DNA of 64,000 nt from Pseudogemmobacter faecipullorum (lineage in GTDB: Bacteria; Pseudomonadota; Alphaproteobacteria; Rhodobacterales; Rhodobacteraceae). The stretch's first letter is position 1; every line of letters starts with the position of its first letter. The notes under the pieces are model-generated. The model made no database searches. It saw only the letters and a list, made by a program, of their open reading frames with translations, and had not been told where the DNA came from. This document shows positions 1 through 8,475 of this stretch, in pieces. The stretch is from contig NZ_JACDXX010000016.1 in assembly GCF_020539525.1 (NCBI RefSeq), positions 1 to 64,000 of the forward strand. The letters are read 5' to 3'. Made by a program: the position numbers and the translations under genes.

Positions 1-1
1 C

Positions 2-109
2 GATTACATCGAGATGTTCTACAATCCGAAGCGCAAGCATGTGAGGAACGGAATGCTGTCGCCTGCCGAGTTCGAGCGGAAGCAGATGATGAGACGCGAA
101 GGTGTCTAA
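2..109 (+). CDS. IS3-family transposase OrfB, C-terminal end (cut by window edge)
   Basis: Thirty-five codons are open from the left edge to a TAA at 107-109. The peptide contains YIEMFYNPKRKH followed by VRNGMLSPAEFE, which is the characteristic C-terminal end of the DDE integrase (OrfB) of IS3-family elements. Whether the gene is intact upstream cannot be seen. No IS3 right inverted repeat is evident after the stop, because IS66-type sequence begins almost at once; the element therefore looks truncated or recombined on its right side. Confidence 0.85.
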   Translation, partial: DYIEMFYNPKRKHVRNGMLSPAEFERKQMMRREGV

Positions 110-110
110 G

Positions 111-272
111 AAACTCGGGGCTATTCACATCGCCTCGTTGATCGAGACCTGCAAAATCAACGGCATCGAGCCCTTTGCCTACCTCAAGGCAACCCTCACA
201 GCCATCTCCAGCGGCCACCCCCAAAGCCGCATCGATGACCTGCTGCCTTGGAGCTTCAGGCCGTCAAGCTAA
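111..272 (+). pseudogene. IS66-family transposase TnpC, C-terminal remnant
   Basis: This open stretch ends at TAA 270-272 and encodes ASLIETCKINGIEPFAYL followed by HPQSRIDDLLPW. Both are hallmark sequences of the C-terminal domain of IS66 TnpC transposases. Only about 50 residues of a protein of roughly 500 residues remain, and the 5' side joins directly to the end of an IS3 orfB. It is a dead fragment left by nested insertion or deletion. Confidence 0.85.
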
Positions 273-279
273 GCTGACA

Positions 280-301
280 GTGCTGCCCAGAGACCGCTTA
301 C
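280..301 (+). repeat. Probable right inverted repeat of the IS66 remnant
   Basis: Read outward-in on the minus strand, the end of this segment begins GTAAGCGGTC, matching the GTAAGCG start typical of IS66 terminal repeats. It sits just after the TnpC stop, where the right repeat is expected. No matching left repeat is in the window. Chromosomal sequence would begin at about 302. Confidence 0.6.
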
Positions 302-328
302 CGTCGATCGCATTCAAACGAAAACCTG

Positions 329-352
329 AGCCGGCTCTCATGCCGGTTTTTT
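329..352 (+). terminator. Rho-independent terminator-like hairpin
   Basis: AGCCGGC and GCCGGTT pair across a six-base loop (one G-T wobble) and are followed directly by a run of six T. It lies just past the IS66 end and may terminate transcription coming out of the IS remnants. Confidence 0.6.
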
Positions 353-533
353 CAGTCTTTCTGTAAGGCAGTCCTATCAGACCAAAAAGGCAGGAGCTTC
401 GAAACATTCGTCCAGTCTATCACTGAAAACATTGAGAAATTTCGACGCCAAAAGGCAAATCTTCGTGGCCCTGAATATCTCTGAAAAAAGCGCTGAAATA
501 TCTGCCTTTTCAGTCAGACCTCCCGAATGAAAT

Positions 534-555
534 AAAGCGCCCTTGGGCGCTTTTT
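534..555 (+). terminator. Rho-independent terminator
   Basis: AAAGCGCC pairs perfectly with GGCGCTTT across a four-base loop, followed by a T-rich tail (TTTTTCTTTT). No recognised gene precedes it, so it may be the surviving end of a deleted transcription unit. Confidence 0.7.
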
Positions 556-742
556 CTTTTCTGGCCGGGCGTTGCCTCCCTATCCCTGCCCTCGGCTTTA
601 CCTCTGCGACGGATCTCTGCAGCTGCTGTCATAGAAAAAATCCGGTCTCTGGCCGCATTTTTGACAATCGCTCGCAAGGGCCTGGACCCATGGATGCGCC
701 CCGGTCGGAGGCGTTAACTCTGAGGCGGATGGACCTCGGCTG

Positions 743-782
743 AAAATAAAACGGCCCCGACCTGGGAAGGGCGGGACCGTTT
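743..782 (-). terminator. Terminator of the RND efflux operon
   Basis: On the minus strand ACGGTCCCG pairs with CGGGGCCGT (one G-T wobble) across a 12-base loop and is followed by TTTTATTTT. It begins about 15 bases beyond the stop of the RND permease and is the expected end of that operon. Confidence 0.8.
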
Positions 783-797
783 GGCTTGTCTTCGGGT

Positions 798-3700
798 TTA
801 ATGGGCTTCGGCGGTTCCGAACTGTTTTGCGACCGCGCGTTTATGCAGCGCATAAGAGGCATCCGACCGCGAGATCAGCGTGTAGAACATCGGCACCACG
901 AAGAGGGTGAAGGTCGTTCCCACCAGCAGGCCGGTAAAGATCACCAGACCCATAGCCTGGCGTGCCGCCGCCCCTGCCCCTTCGGCGATGATCAGTGGCA
1001 CCACGGCCAGGGCCATGGCGGCGGTGGTCATCAGGATCGGCCGCAACCTGGTCTTGGCCGCGGCGACTATCGCCTCGCGGCGGCTATGGCCATGTTCTTC
1101 GCGCTGCTGATTGGCAAATTCAACCATCAGGATCCCGTGTTTGGTGATCAGCCCGACCAGGGTGATCAGCCCGACCTGGGTATAGATATTAAGGGTCGAC
1201 ACGCCGAGATAGAGCGGCAGCAGCGCACCGAAAATCGACAGCGGCACCGACATCATGATGATGAAGGGATCGCGGAAGCTTTCAAACTGCGCCGCCAGCA
1301 CGAGGTAAATCACCACCAGGGCCGCGCCAAAGGCGAGCATGATGGTATTGCCTTCGGATTTCTCCAGCCGCGACTGGCCGGAATAATCGATGAAGAAACC
1401 ATCGGGCAGCACTTCGGCGGCGATGCGCTCCAGCTCGGCCAGGGCCGGGCCGGTCGAGAGGCCGGGGAAGGGCATGGCAGACAGCGTGGCCGAATTCAGC
1501 TGGTTGAACTGCTCGATCGACGAGGCTGCCACGCCCGGGTTGAGGGTGATCACCGAAGAAAGCGGCAGCATCTCGCCGCTGGCCGATCTGACGAAGAACT
1601 CTCCCAGACGTTCGGGATTGTCGCGCCATTCGCGCGGCACCTGGGTGATGATGTCATAGCTGTTGGAATCGCGGTCGAACTGCGAGACCGCACCGCCCCC
1701 GACCAGCAGGCCGAGTGTGGTGCCAATCTCCGAGACCGTGACGCCAAGGGTCGCGGCGCGGTCGCGGTCGATGGTCAGTTTGACCTGGGGCGCATCGAAG
1801 GACATGCTGTTCTGCACCACGATAAACATGCCCGATTGCATGGCTTTCTGCCGGATCTCATCGGCGATTTCGACCACGCGTTCGGGGCCATGGATCGACT
1901 GGATCACCATAGAGATCGGCAGGCCACCCCCGGCCCCAGGCAGAGAGGGCGGGGCAAAGGCATAGCCCTGCAGGCCCGGGGCGGAATCGAGAATAGCCTG
2001 GATCTCGGTCTGAACCTCTTTCTGGCTGCGCGTGCGCTCGGACCAGTCGACCAGCGGCCAGATATAGAAGCCGGTATTGGCCGCGCCCCCCATACCAGCG
2101 ACCGAGAAGGCGTTATCGGCTTCAGGGATATTCGCGGAACGGCGCCCGATCTCGGCGGTGAAGGCCTGGGTATAGTCCAGCGTCGCATAGCGCGGGCCGT
2201 TCAGAATGGCGAAAAGCGCGCCCTGATCTTCTTCCGGCGCCAGTTCGGAAGAGGTGTTCATCGCCATAAAGCCGGTCGCCCCCAGCAGCGAGACCACCAT
2301 CAGCAGGGTAACCGGGCGATAATCCAGCGAAGAGGAGACGCGGCGCTCATACCAGTTCGCAAGGCCGTTCAGCGTGCGGTCTACGATGCGCTGGAACCGG
2401 CCGGGCTCGCCATGCGAAAGCAGACGGGCCGACATTGCGGGCGTGACGGTGAGCGCGACAATCCCCGAGATTATCACCGATCCGGCCAGGGTCAGGGCAA
2501 ATTCGGTGAAAAGTGAGCCGGTCAGACCACCGGTAAAGGCCAGGGGAGAGAGAACAGCGGCAAGGGTGATTGTCATTGCGATGACCGGGCCGGTGATTTC
2601 TTTCATGGCGATGATCGAGGCCTGGGGCGGCGAAAGACCCTCATCAATGTGGCGGTGAATGTTTTCGACCACCACGATGGCGTCATCGACCACAAGACCA
2701 ATCGCCAGCACCATGGCCAGCAGTGTCAGCAGATTGATCGAATAGCCAAGCGCCAGCATGATGGCACAGACCCCGATCAGCGACAGCGGGATGGTGACAA
2801 TCGGCATCAGCACCGAGCGGAAGGAGCCGAGGAACAGCAAGATCACCACCACCACGATCACCACGGCCTCGGCGATGGTCTTGAATACCTCGCTGATCGA
2901 GGCCGAGATGGTTTCGGTGGAATCGTAGACGAGGCGGATCGACATCCCATCGGGCAGGGTGTCATTCAGCCGGGGCAGCTCTGCCAGCACATTGGTGGCC
3001 ACATCGAGCTGGTTCTCGCCGGGGGCAGGGACGATACCGATGAAAATGCCTGGCTCATTGCCAAAGGTCACAATGGCATCGGGTTCGCCCGAAGACATTT
3101 CAATCCGCGCCACGTCGCGCAGCCGCACCTCGCCATTCGGTCCCTGGCGCAGAGGCAAAGCGCCGAAAGCCTCGGCATCCTGGAGGGTGGAGGCGAGGGT
3201 CAGCGAATAGATGAAATAGTCATTTTCGGTTTTACCCGGGGCAGAGAGAAAGTTTGACGAGCGGATCGCCCCCAGAACCTCGGCGGCGGTGATGCCCCTG
3301 GCCGAGAGCTGCAGCGGATCGAGCCAGACCCGCATGGTATATTCTTGGGCGCCCATGATCTCCATCTGCGCCACGCCGTCGATATTGGTCACGCGCGGCC
3401 GCACCACGCGCTCAAGATATTCGGTCAGCTGCTCGCCCGTCATATTCGGATTCTGCACCGCAAGATACATCAGCGCAAAAGTCTGGCCGGTGCCCTTCAG
3501 GATCACCGGATCCTCGGCATCGCCTGGCAGCTGGCCGCGCACCTGGTTCACCTTCGACATCACTTCGGTCAAAGCGATGTCAGGGTCTGCCCCCAGCTTC
3601 ATCTGCACCGTGACCGATGAGGCCGACTGACGCGAGGCGCTGGTGATGTAATCGACATTCTCGGTGGTCGAGACGGCCGAGGCAATCGGCGCGGTGATGA

Positions 3701-3884
3701 AGCCCTGGATCAGCTCGGCATCGGCGCCAGGATAGATGGTTGAGATGGTGATGACCGATTCCTCAACCTCGGGATACTGGCGCACCGGCAGCACCATAAC
3801 GGCGGCCATGCCGATGAAGAGGATCAGGGCTGCCAGCACCGTCGAGAGCACGGGCCGGCGGATGAAAATTTCTGAGAAATGCAT
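798..3884 (-). CDS. RND-family efflux permease (AcrB/MexF-like, HAE1 type)
   Basis: This 1028-residue inner-membrane protein is the proton-driven pump of a tripartite efflux system that exports drugs or other amphiphiles. It opens with FIRRPVLSTVLAALI, the typical first membrane segment. It carries GLVVDDAIVVVENI in TM4, with the paired aspartates of the proton relay, and ends with the second six-helix bundle. Length is normal for the family. It lies 13 bases downstream of the adaptor gene, so the two form an operon ending at the hairpin at 743-782. No TolC-type outer-membrane gene or local regulator is present; the channel must be encoded elsewhere. Substrates cannot be predicted. Confidence 0.95.
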   Translation of the reverse strand: MHFSEIFIRRPVLSTVLAALILFIGMAAVMVLPVRQYPEVEESVITISTIYPGADAELIQGFITAPIASAVSTTENVDYITSASRQSASSVTVQMKLGADPDIALTEVMSKVNQVRGQLPGDAEDPVILKGTGQTFALMYLAVQNPNMTGEQLTEYLERVVRPRVTNIDGVAQMEIMGAQEYTMRVWLDPLQLSARGITAAEVLGAIRSSNFLSAPGKTENDYFIYSLTLASTLQDAEAFGALPLRQGPNGEVRLRDVARIEMSSGEPDAIVTFGNEPGIFIGIVPAPGENQLDVATNVLAELPRLNDTLPDGMSIRLVYDSTETISASISEVFKTIAEAVVIVVVVILLFLGSFRSVLMPIVTIPLSLIGVCAIMLALGYSINLLTLLAMVLAIGLVVDDAIVVVENIHRHIDEGLSPPQASIIAMKEITGPVIAMTITLAAVLSPLAFTGGLTGSLFTEFALTLAGSVIISGIVALTVTPAMSARLLSHGEPGRFQRIVDRTLNGLANWYERRVSSSLDYRPVTLLMVVSLLGATGFMAMNTSSELAPEEDQGALFAILNGPRYATLDYTQAFTAEIGRRSANIPEADNAFSVAGMGGAANTGFYIWPLVDWSERTRSQKEVQTEIQAILDSAPGLQGYAFAPPSLPGAGGGLPISMVIQSIHGPERVVEIADEIRQKAMQSGMFIVVQNSMSFDAPQVKLTIDRDRAATLGVTVSEIGTTLGLLVGGGAVSQFDRDSNSYDIITQVPREWRDNPERLGEFFVRSASGEMLPLSSVITLNPGVAASSIEQFNQLNSATLSAMPFPGLSTGPALAELERIAAEVLPDGFFIDYSGQSRLEKSEGNTIMLAFGAALVVIYLVLAAQFESFRDPFIIMMSVPLSIFGALLPLYLGVSTLNIYTQVGLITLVGLITKHGILMVEFANQQREEHGHSRREAIVAAAKTRLRPILMTTAAMALAVVPLIIAEGAGAAARQAMGLVIFTGLLVGTTFTLFVVPMFYTLISRSDASYALHKRAVAKQFGTAEAH

Positions 3885-3897
3885 CTGCTGCCCCTTC

Positions 3898-5097
3898 TTA
3901 CTCGGCCGGAGCCGGCTGAGTGGCGGGTTCTGCAGCGGGTTCCGTGCCAGGCTGCGCCTCGGGGGTGGCTTCAGGCCGGGGCGCGGGGTCAGCCCCCTGT
4001 GCCGGTGTCAGAGAGACCGAATTATCAATTTTCACCCGCGCCCCCTGGGTCAGGCGGTTCTGACCCGAGGTGACGATCTCGTCGCCGGCCTTCAGCCCTT
4101 CGACCACCTCAATCCGGTCGCCCGAGCGCCGCCCGACCTTTACAAAGAGCTGCTCGACCTTTCTGACCTCAGGATCATCAGCCTCATCGCCCTTGCGGAT
4201 GACATAGATCGTATCGCCATAAAGCGAGGAGGCGACAGCGGTCTGCGGTACTGCGATCACGCCCTGTTCTTCGGGTAAAGCGACGCTGACCCGCAGGAAC
4301 TGGCCTGGCAGGAGCAGGCCCGAGGGATTTTCGACCTCGGCACGCACCGAAACCATCCGCGTATTCGGATCAACACGCGGTTCAATGCCGGTGATCCTGC
4401 CCGTGGCTCGGTAGCCGCCGACTTCGCTGGCGACGCTGACGCTGCCGCCCAGGGCCAGGGCGGCAATCTGCTGTTCGGGTACCGAGAAATCGACGCGCAT
4501 CCGGCTCAGATCCTGCAAAGTCGCGTAGATCTGACCGGGGCTTACATATTGACCGATTTCGACCTGGGGAATGCCGATCACCCCGGCAAAGGGGGCGGTC
4601 AGCTTCTTATGATCGAGAGAGGTCTGAACCCGGGCCATTTCGGCACGGGCGCTCTCAACCTGGGCTTCTGCGGTTTCGAGCGTGGTCGCGGCACCGACGC
4701 CACGATCGGTCAGGGTCCGGGCCCGGCTCGCCTCGGCCAGGGCCAGGCTGAGGCTGGCGGTGGCCGCCGCAAGCGAGGCTTTCTCACTTTCGTCATCAAT
4801 CTGCAGCAGCTGCTGCCCCTCGGTCACGTCTTCATTGGATGTGAACCGCACCTCACGGATCAGCCCGCTCGATTCAATCGCCAGATCAACGCCCTGGGCT
4901 GAAATGGCGGTGCCAACCGCATCAATGCCGGGCTTCCAGGTGACCGGGACCACGGTTTCGGCATTCACCGGCACCGGCGCCGGGACCATGCCGCCGAGCA
5001 CCTGGGCAATCATCTGTTCGCGGAAGTATTTGAACCAAACGATCCCGCCGACAACCAGGCCGAGCAGCACTATTGCAATGAAAAGACGTTTGAACAT
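3898..5097 (-). CDS. RND efflux periplasmic adaptor (membrane fusion protein)
   Basis: The 399-residue product links the RND permease to an outer-membrane channel. Residues 1-25 form an N-terminal membrane anchor (MFKRLFIAIVLLGLVVGG). A lipoyl/hairpin region follows, including the motif KLTAPFAGVIG, then beta-barrel segments. The C-terminal 40 residues are a Pro/Ala/Glu-rich tail. The ATG at 5097 is chosen because AGGAGG lies five bases upstream; an in-frame upstream start would lack this. It is the first gene of the pump operon. Confidence 0.93.
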   Translation of the reverse strand: MFKRLFIAIVLLGLVVGGIVWFKYFREQMIAQVLGGMVPAPVPVNAETVVPVTWKPGIDAVGTAISAQGVDLAIESSGLIREVRFTSNEDVTEGQQLLQIDDESEKASLAAATASLSLALAEASRARTLTDRGVGAATTLETAEAQVESARAEMARVQTSLDHKKLTAPFAGVIGIPQVEIGQYVSPGQIYATLQDLSRMRVDFSVPEQQIAALALGGSVSVASEVGGYRATGRITGIEPRVDPNTRMVSVRAEVENPSGLLLPGQFLRVSVALPEEQGVIAVPQTAVASSLYGDTIYVIRKGDEADDPEVRKVEQLFVKVGRRSGDRIEVVEGLKAGDEIVTSGQNRLTQGARVKIDNSVSLTPAQGADPAPRPEATPEAQPGTEPAAEPATQPAPAE

Positions 5098-5400
5098 GAA
5101 ACCTCCTGCCTGGCGATCGGGCATCGGCTGCCTGCGCGGGGGGCCAGCCGCACTGAACCTCGCCAGAAGCTGCGAGGCAGGGTCGGTGCCCGGAATTCTG
5201 CGTCAGACAGAATGCGTTTGGGTTAATGGATAAGTAATCAGCGCCGGATCACAAGAGAATTGCGCAATCTCCCCGGGCGGCTCACCGGTCACGGTGCATT
5301 TTGGCCCGCATTTTTACGTTGCTTTGCCGCTTTCCTGGTCCTGGGGACCCGGCACAGAGAGGGGCTTGCGTTTCGGAATTTGCCTTGCTAGCCCTTAACT
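5098..5400. other. Divergent intergenic region between the pump operon and ribH
   Basis: No gene is seen. It must contain the pump promoter on the minus strand and the ribH promoter on the plus strand, but I cannot assign either with confidence. A small inverted repeat (ATTCTG and CAGAAT with a seven-base spacer, 5195-5213) lies about 100 bases upstream of the adaptor start and could be an operator. Confidence 0.4.
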
Positions 5401-5527
5401 GTTCTCAGGGCGGGGTGAGATTCCCCACCGGCGGTTATAGCCCGCGAGCGCCTTTTTCGTCAGAGAAAGGGTCAGCAGATCCGGTGAAACTCCGGGGCCG
5501 ACGGTATAGTCCGGATAAAGAGAGAAC
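5401..5527 (+). promoter_or_regulatory. FMN riboswitch (RFN element)
   Basis: The segment contains the conserved RFN blocks in order: GTTCTCAGGGCGGGGTGAGA, then ATTCCCCACCGGCGGT, AGCCCGCGAGCG, GATCCGGTGAAACTCCGG, GCCGACGGTATAGTCCGGAT, and a closing GAGAAC that pairs with the opening GTTCTC. FMN binding to this aptamer represses downstream riboflavin genes. An expression-platform hairpin (GACCGGC/GCCGGTC) follows before the ribosome-binding site of ribH. It therefore puts the lumazine synthase gene under flavin control. Confidence 0.97.
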
Positions 5528-5607
5528 CGCTGTCGGGACCGGCTTGCCGGTCTGTCGGTGGGACATGCTCTGGGGCCGAAAACGTTACTTAACGGATAGG
5601 TTCCGAT

Positions 5608-6060
5608 ATGACTGCTAAAACTCAGAAAATCGCCTTCATCAAAGCCCGCTGGCATGCGGAAATCGTCGACCAGGCCCATGATGGCTTTGTCGCAAAAGCG
5701 GCAGAGCTGCTGCCGGGCGCAGATATCGTCGCGATCAATGTGCCGGGTGCCTTTGAAATGCCACTGGTGGCCAAAAAGCTGGCCCAGACCGGGAAATATG
5801 ACGCGATCGTTGCGGCCGCCCTGGTGGTGGACGGCGGCATTTATCGCCATGATTTCGTCGCCGGCGCCGTGGTGGACGGGCTGATGCAGGTCGGGCTTGA
5901 AACCGGAGTTCCGGTGTTCTCGGTCTCGCTGACCCCGCATAACTTCCAGCCGGTCGACAGCCTGATCAGCTATTATACCGAGCATTTCGTGAAAAAAGGC
6001 GGCGAAGCGGCCGAGGCTGTGAAACAGATCCTCGACCTCGAAGCCACTCTGAAGGCCTGA
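5608..6060 (+). CDS. ribH: 6,7-dimethyl-8-ribityllumazine synthase, RibH2 type
   Basis: The enzyme condenses 5-amino-6-ribitylaminouracil with 3,4-dihydroxy-2-butanone 4-phosphate, the penultimate step of riboflavin synthesis. The 150-residue sequence includes FIKARWHAEIVDQA, VPGAFEMPL and VVDGGIYRHDFVAGAVVDGL. As far as I can judge, this resembles the RibH2 class of Brucella and Mesorhizobium more than the common RibH1 class. The gene stands alone behind an FMN riboswitch, as Brucella ribH2 does, with no other rib gene nearby, so a main RibH1 is presumably elsewhere. The ATG follows a GGATAGG ribosome-binding site. The gene converges with the next one, only four bases separating the stops. 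Confidence 0.93.
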   Translation: MTAKTQKIAFIKARWHAEIVDQAHDGFVAKAAELLPGADIVAINVPGAFEMPLVAKKLAQTGKYDAIVAAALVVDGGIYRHDFVAGAVVDGLMQVGLETGVPVFSVSLTPHNFQPVDSLISYYTEHFVKKGGEAAEAVKQILDLEATLKA

Positions 6061-6071
6061 GCCTTCAGAGT
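6046..6071. terminator. Hairpin spanning both convergent stop codons
   Basis: ACTCTGAAGGC (6046-6056) pairs perfectly with GCCTTCAGAGT (6061-6071) across the four-base loop CTGA, which contains the last bases of the ribH stop. The stop of the minus-strand dehydrogenase lies inside the 3' arm. On the plus strand three T follow the stem. It is probably a compact terminator shared by the two converging genes. Confidence 0.65.
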
Positions 6072-7711
6072 TTCAGCCGGTGGCGCCCGACGAGGCGCTG
6101 CCGCACGGCTTCGATCTCGGCCTGTCGCCGCGCCTCATCCCAGCCGAGCGCGGCGGCGGCCACACCCGCCGCCTGTTCAAGGCCCTGGGCGCTCAGAATG
6201 CCGGTGACCGCCAGAGCGGTGCGCCGCATCACCAGGTCTTCCAGCGTCACCACCTGTTCATTGCGGATCAGCCAGCCCAGTTCCTGCAACGAATAATCAG
6301 GCGCATCCGACAGGCGCAAAGGCCGCTGCCCCTCGCATTTGGCAATGGCACGGGCCTTGCTGCCATAGCGATCCAGCAGCACCTGCAGCCGGGCCGGAGC
6401 TGCCGAGGTTTCAGCCGAGACCTCCCCGGTCCATTTTGCCACATCCTGCGGATAGTCGCGCCCGCCGCCGATCGGCAGATCGGTGGTCGAAACCTGGCGG
6501 CTCCGGCCCAGGCGTTTCAGCACCAGGTCGCTGACCTCTTCCGAGAAGCCACGAAACGTGGTCCATTTGCCGCCGACCAGCGAGATCACCGGCCAGGTTC
6601 TGGCGCCCTCGGCCTCGATCACCGGGGCTGAATGATCGCGCGAGATCAGACCTGGCGCCACGCCTTCGGAATTGGGCAGTGGCCGGATGCCGGAATAGGC
6701 ATAGACGATCTGCTCTTTTGAGAAGTTCAGCCCGGGCAGAAGATCGCGCATCGCCTGGATGAAGTAATCGATCTCATCCTCTTCGCAGCGCACGGTATCG
6801 GGATCGGCGGCGCGAATATCGGTCGAGCCGACCAGGGCCCGCCCCAGATAGTCAAACACCAGGCAGATCCGGCCGTCATCAGCCTCAAAATAGATCATCC
6901 GCCCTTTCAGCGCGGCGATCAGATCCGGGTGGTCGAGCAGGATATGCGAACCCTTGGTGCCGCCGATCAGCTTTGTGCTCAGACCAAGCGTGGCATTGAT
7001 GCGGTCGATCCAGGGCCCGCCGGCATTGAGCACCAGTTTCGGACGAAAAGCCCGGGCCCTGCCGCTGGCCTCGGTGACATGGATCACATCGCCGGCCGCT
7101 TTGTTCAGCGTGCAGTGGTTCAGTGCCTCAGCCCCTGGACCGGTAGCAATCCCGTCCTGGACCAGTTCCATCACCAGGCGTTCCGGCATGGTAACGGCGG
7201 CATCATAATAGGTGCCGGCGGCGACAATTTTCGGGGTCAGCGGCGGCAGTTCCGCCAGCGCGCGTTTGCGCGACCAGAGCTTATGTTTCGGCATCACCCG
7301 ACGCCGCGCACCGTGGATATCATACATCACGAGGCCCAGTTTCACAAGAACAGCGCCGCGCGAGCGCGGTGCGGTGGTCGAGCCGAACAGGGTGCGCAGG
7401 GCCGCCGGAATGCCCTTGAGCCAGGAAAAAATCGGGATCACCGTTTCCAGCGGCCGCACCGCATGGGGGGCGTTGCGCAGCAGCAGGTTACGCTCCAGTG
7501 TCGATTGCGCGACCAGGCCAAATTCGCCGGTCTCAAGATATTTGATGCCGCCATGGATCAGGCGCGAGGGCGCGGATGAGGTGCCGCCGCCGAAATCGCC
7601 CTTATCGGTGATCACAACGCTGAGGCCCTGTTCGGCCAGGTCGCGGAACGTGCCCGCGCCATTCACCCCGCCACCCAGGATCAGAACGTCAATCTCTTCA
7701 ATCGCAGTCAT
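6065..7711 (-). CDS. GlpD-like FAD-dependent polyol-phosphate dehydrogenase (EryB paralogue)
   Basis: The 548-residue protein belongs to the glycerol-3-phosphate dehydrogenase/oxidase family of membrane-associated flavoproteins that oxidise a polyol phosphate to a ketose phosphate. An N-terminal FAD-binding motif (LILGGGVNGAGTFRD) is followed by SAPSRLIHGGIKYLE and a C-terminal GlpD cap domain. The closest relative in this window is EryB. It is the last gene of a kinase-DeoR-dehydrogenase operon, and its ATG overlaps the DeoR stop (ATGA), implying translational coupling. Pairing with a sugar/polyol kinase mirrors EryA/EryB, so the substrate is probably a phosphorylated C4-C5 polyol. Plain glycerol 3-phosphate is the alternative. 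Confidence 0.85.
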   Translation of the reverse strand: MTAIEEIDVLILGGGVNGAGTFRDLAEQGLSVVITDKGDFGGGTSSAPSRLIHGGIKYLETGEFGLVAQSTLERNLLLRNAPHAVRPLETVIPIFSWLKGIPAALRTLFGSTTAPRSRGAVLVKLGLVMYDIHGARRRVMPKHKLWSRKRALAELPPLTPKIVAAGTYYDAAVTMPERLVMELVQDGIATGPGAEALNHCTLNKAAGDVIHVTEASGRARAFRPKLVLNAGGPWIDRINATLGLSTKLIGGTKGSHILLDHPDLIAALKGRMIYFEADDGRICLVFDYLGRALVGSTDIRAADPDTVRCEEDEIDYFIQAMRDLLPGLNFSKEQIVYAYSGIRPLPNSEGVAPGLISRDHSAPVIEAEGARTWPVISLVGGKWTTFRGFSEEVSDLVLKRLGRSRQVSTTDLPIGGGRDYPQDVAKWTGEVSAETSAAPARLQVLLDRYGSKARAIAKCEGQRPLRLSDAPDYSLQELGWLIRNEQVVTLEDLVMRRTALAVTGILSAQGLEQAAGVAAAALGWDEARRQAEIEAVRQRLVGRHRLKL

Positions 7712-8475
7712 TGGTCACTCACCAGAGTAAGGGGGATGCCCGCCGCGCGCAGCGCCCCGGCCGTGGCCGGGGAAAGCGCGGCATTGCTGTAGACGGCATC
7801 AAACTCCTGCAGCGCCGCAAAGCGGTGCAGGGCGATTTTGTCGAATTTCGAGGCATCGACGAGCAGGATCCTGCGCGAGGCTGCGGCCAGCATGGCCTGT
7901 TTCACCCGCGTGACCCGTGCATCCTGGATCAGCGCCACCTCGCCCGAAATGGCCGAGGCCGAGCAGATCGCCAGGTTCACCCGCAGGCTGGCAATAGTGG
8001 TTTCGCAGATCGTGCCAATGAAGGCATTATAGGTCGGATGATACTCGCCGCCGAGGGCGATAAGCTCAATCCCTTGCTGACCCGCCAGGTCCTGCATCAG
8101 CCCGAGGCTGTTGGTGGCGACGGTCAGTGGCCCGGAGGCAGCCAGATAAGGCGCCAATGCCGAGGCGGTGGTGCTGTCATCGAGCATGATGGCCTGGCCT
8201 GGCTGAATCTCGGCCAGCGCGGCCCGGGCCAGGGCAGATTTGGCCAGGGTTTCGCGGTTCTGGCGATAGCGCCAGAGGCTTTCATAGACCCCCGAAGGGC
8301 TGGCCGAGACCGAGCCGTGCAATTTGCGCAACAGCCCCTGGCGCGCCAGTTCCTCGACATGGCGATGAATGGTCATGCGCGACACGCCGAAGGCCTGCGC
8401 CAGGTCGTCGATGCGGACCTCGCCGCGTTCGACCACATAGGCGGCGATCTCCTCGCGCCGGTCTGCCGCGCTCAT
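7708..8475 (-). CDS. DeoR-family transcriptional regulator (operon-internal)
   Basis: The 255-residue regulator has an N-terminal DeoR winged helix (residues about 8-55, including DDLAQAFGVSRMTIHRHVEEL). A DeoR sensor domain follows, with LDDSTTASAL and LVDASKF, the usual sugar-phosphate-binding signature. It lies between the kinase and the dehydrogenase and overlaps both by four bases, so it is made with the enzymes it presumably controls. The perfect palindrome at 10065-10089 in front of the kinase is the obvious candidate operator. The inducer is probably the phosphorylated substrate or product of the operon. Confidence 0.88.
   Translation of the reverse strand: MSAADRREEIAAYVVERGEVRIDDLAQAFGVSRMTIHRHVEELARQGLLRKLHGSVSASPSGVYESLWRYRQNRETLAKSALARAALAEIQPGQAIMLDDSTTASALAPYLAASGPLTVATNSLGLMQDLAGQQGIELIALGGEYHPTYNAFIGTICETTIASLRVNLAICSASAISGEVALIQDARVTRVKQAMLAAASRRILLVDASKFDKIALHRFAALQEFDAVYSNAALSPATAGALRAAGIPLTLVSDQ

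Larger units (their letters stand above)
302..742. other. Gene-free stretch with two terminator hairpins
   Basis: I find no convincing gene here. Short open frames lack good ribosome-binding sites and recognisable motifs. One frame ending at TGA 482-484 stays open for some distance and is followed by a terminator, so a decayed gene end is possible, but nothing identifies it. The two terminator-like hairpins are listed separately. Confidence 0.5.

Noticed and set aside
356-484. Plus-strand frame ending at TGA 482-484, followed by a terminator
   Set aside because: It could be the end of a decayed gene, but there is no start codon with a ribosome-binding site and no recognisable sequence, so it is not annotated.
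786-2516. Long plus-strand open frame (576 codons) opposite the RND permease
   Set aside because: It is the antisense of a clearly conserved RND gene. Its composition is rich in His, Arg, Gln and Asp, typical of shadow frames in GC-rich DNA, and it has no domain.
5195-5213. ATTCTG/CAGAAT inverted repeat as the RND pump operator
   Set aside because: The arms are only six bases, no regulator gene is adjacent, and such repeats arise by chance; it is mentioned only as a possibility.
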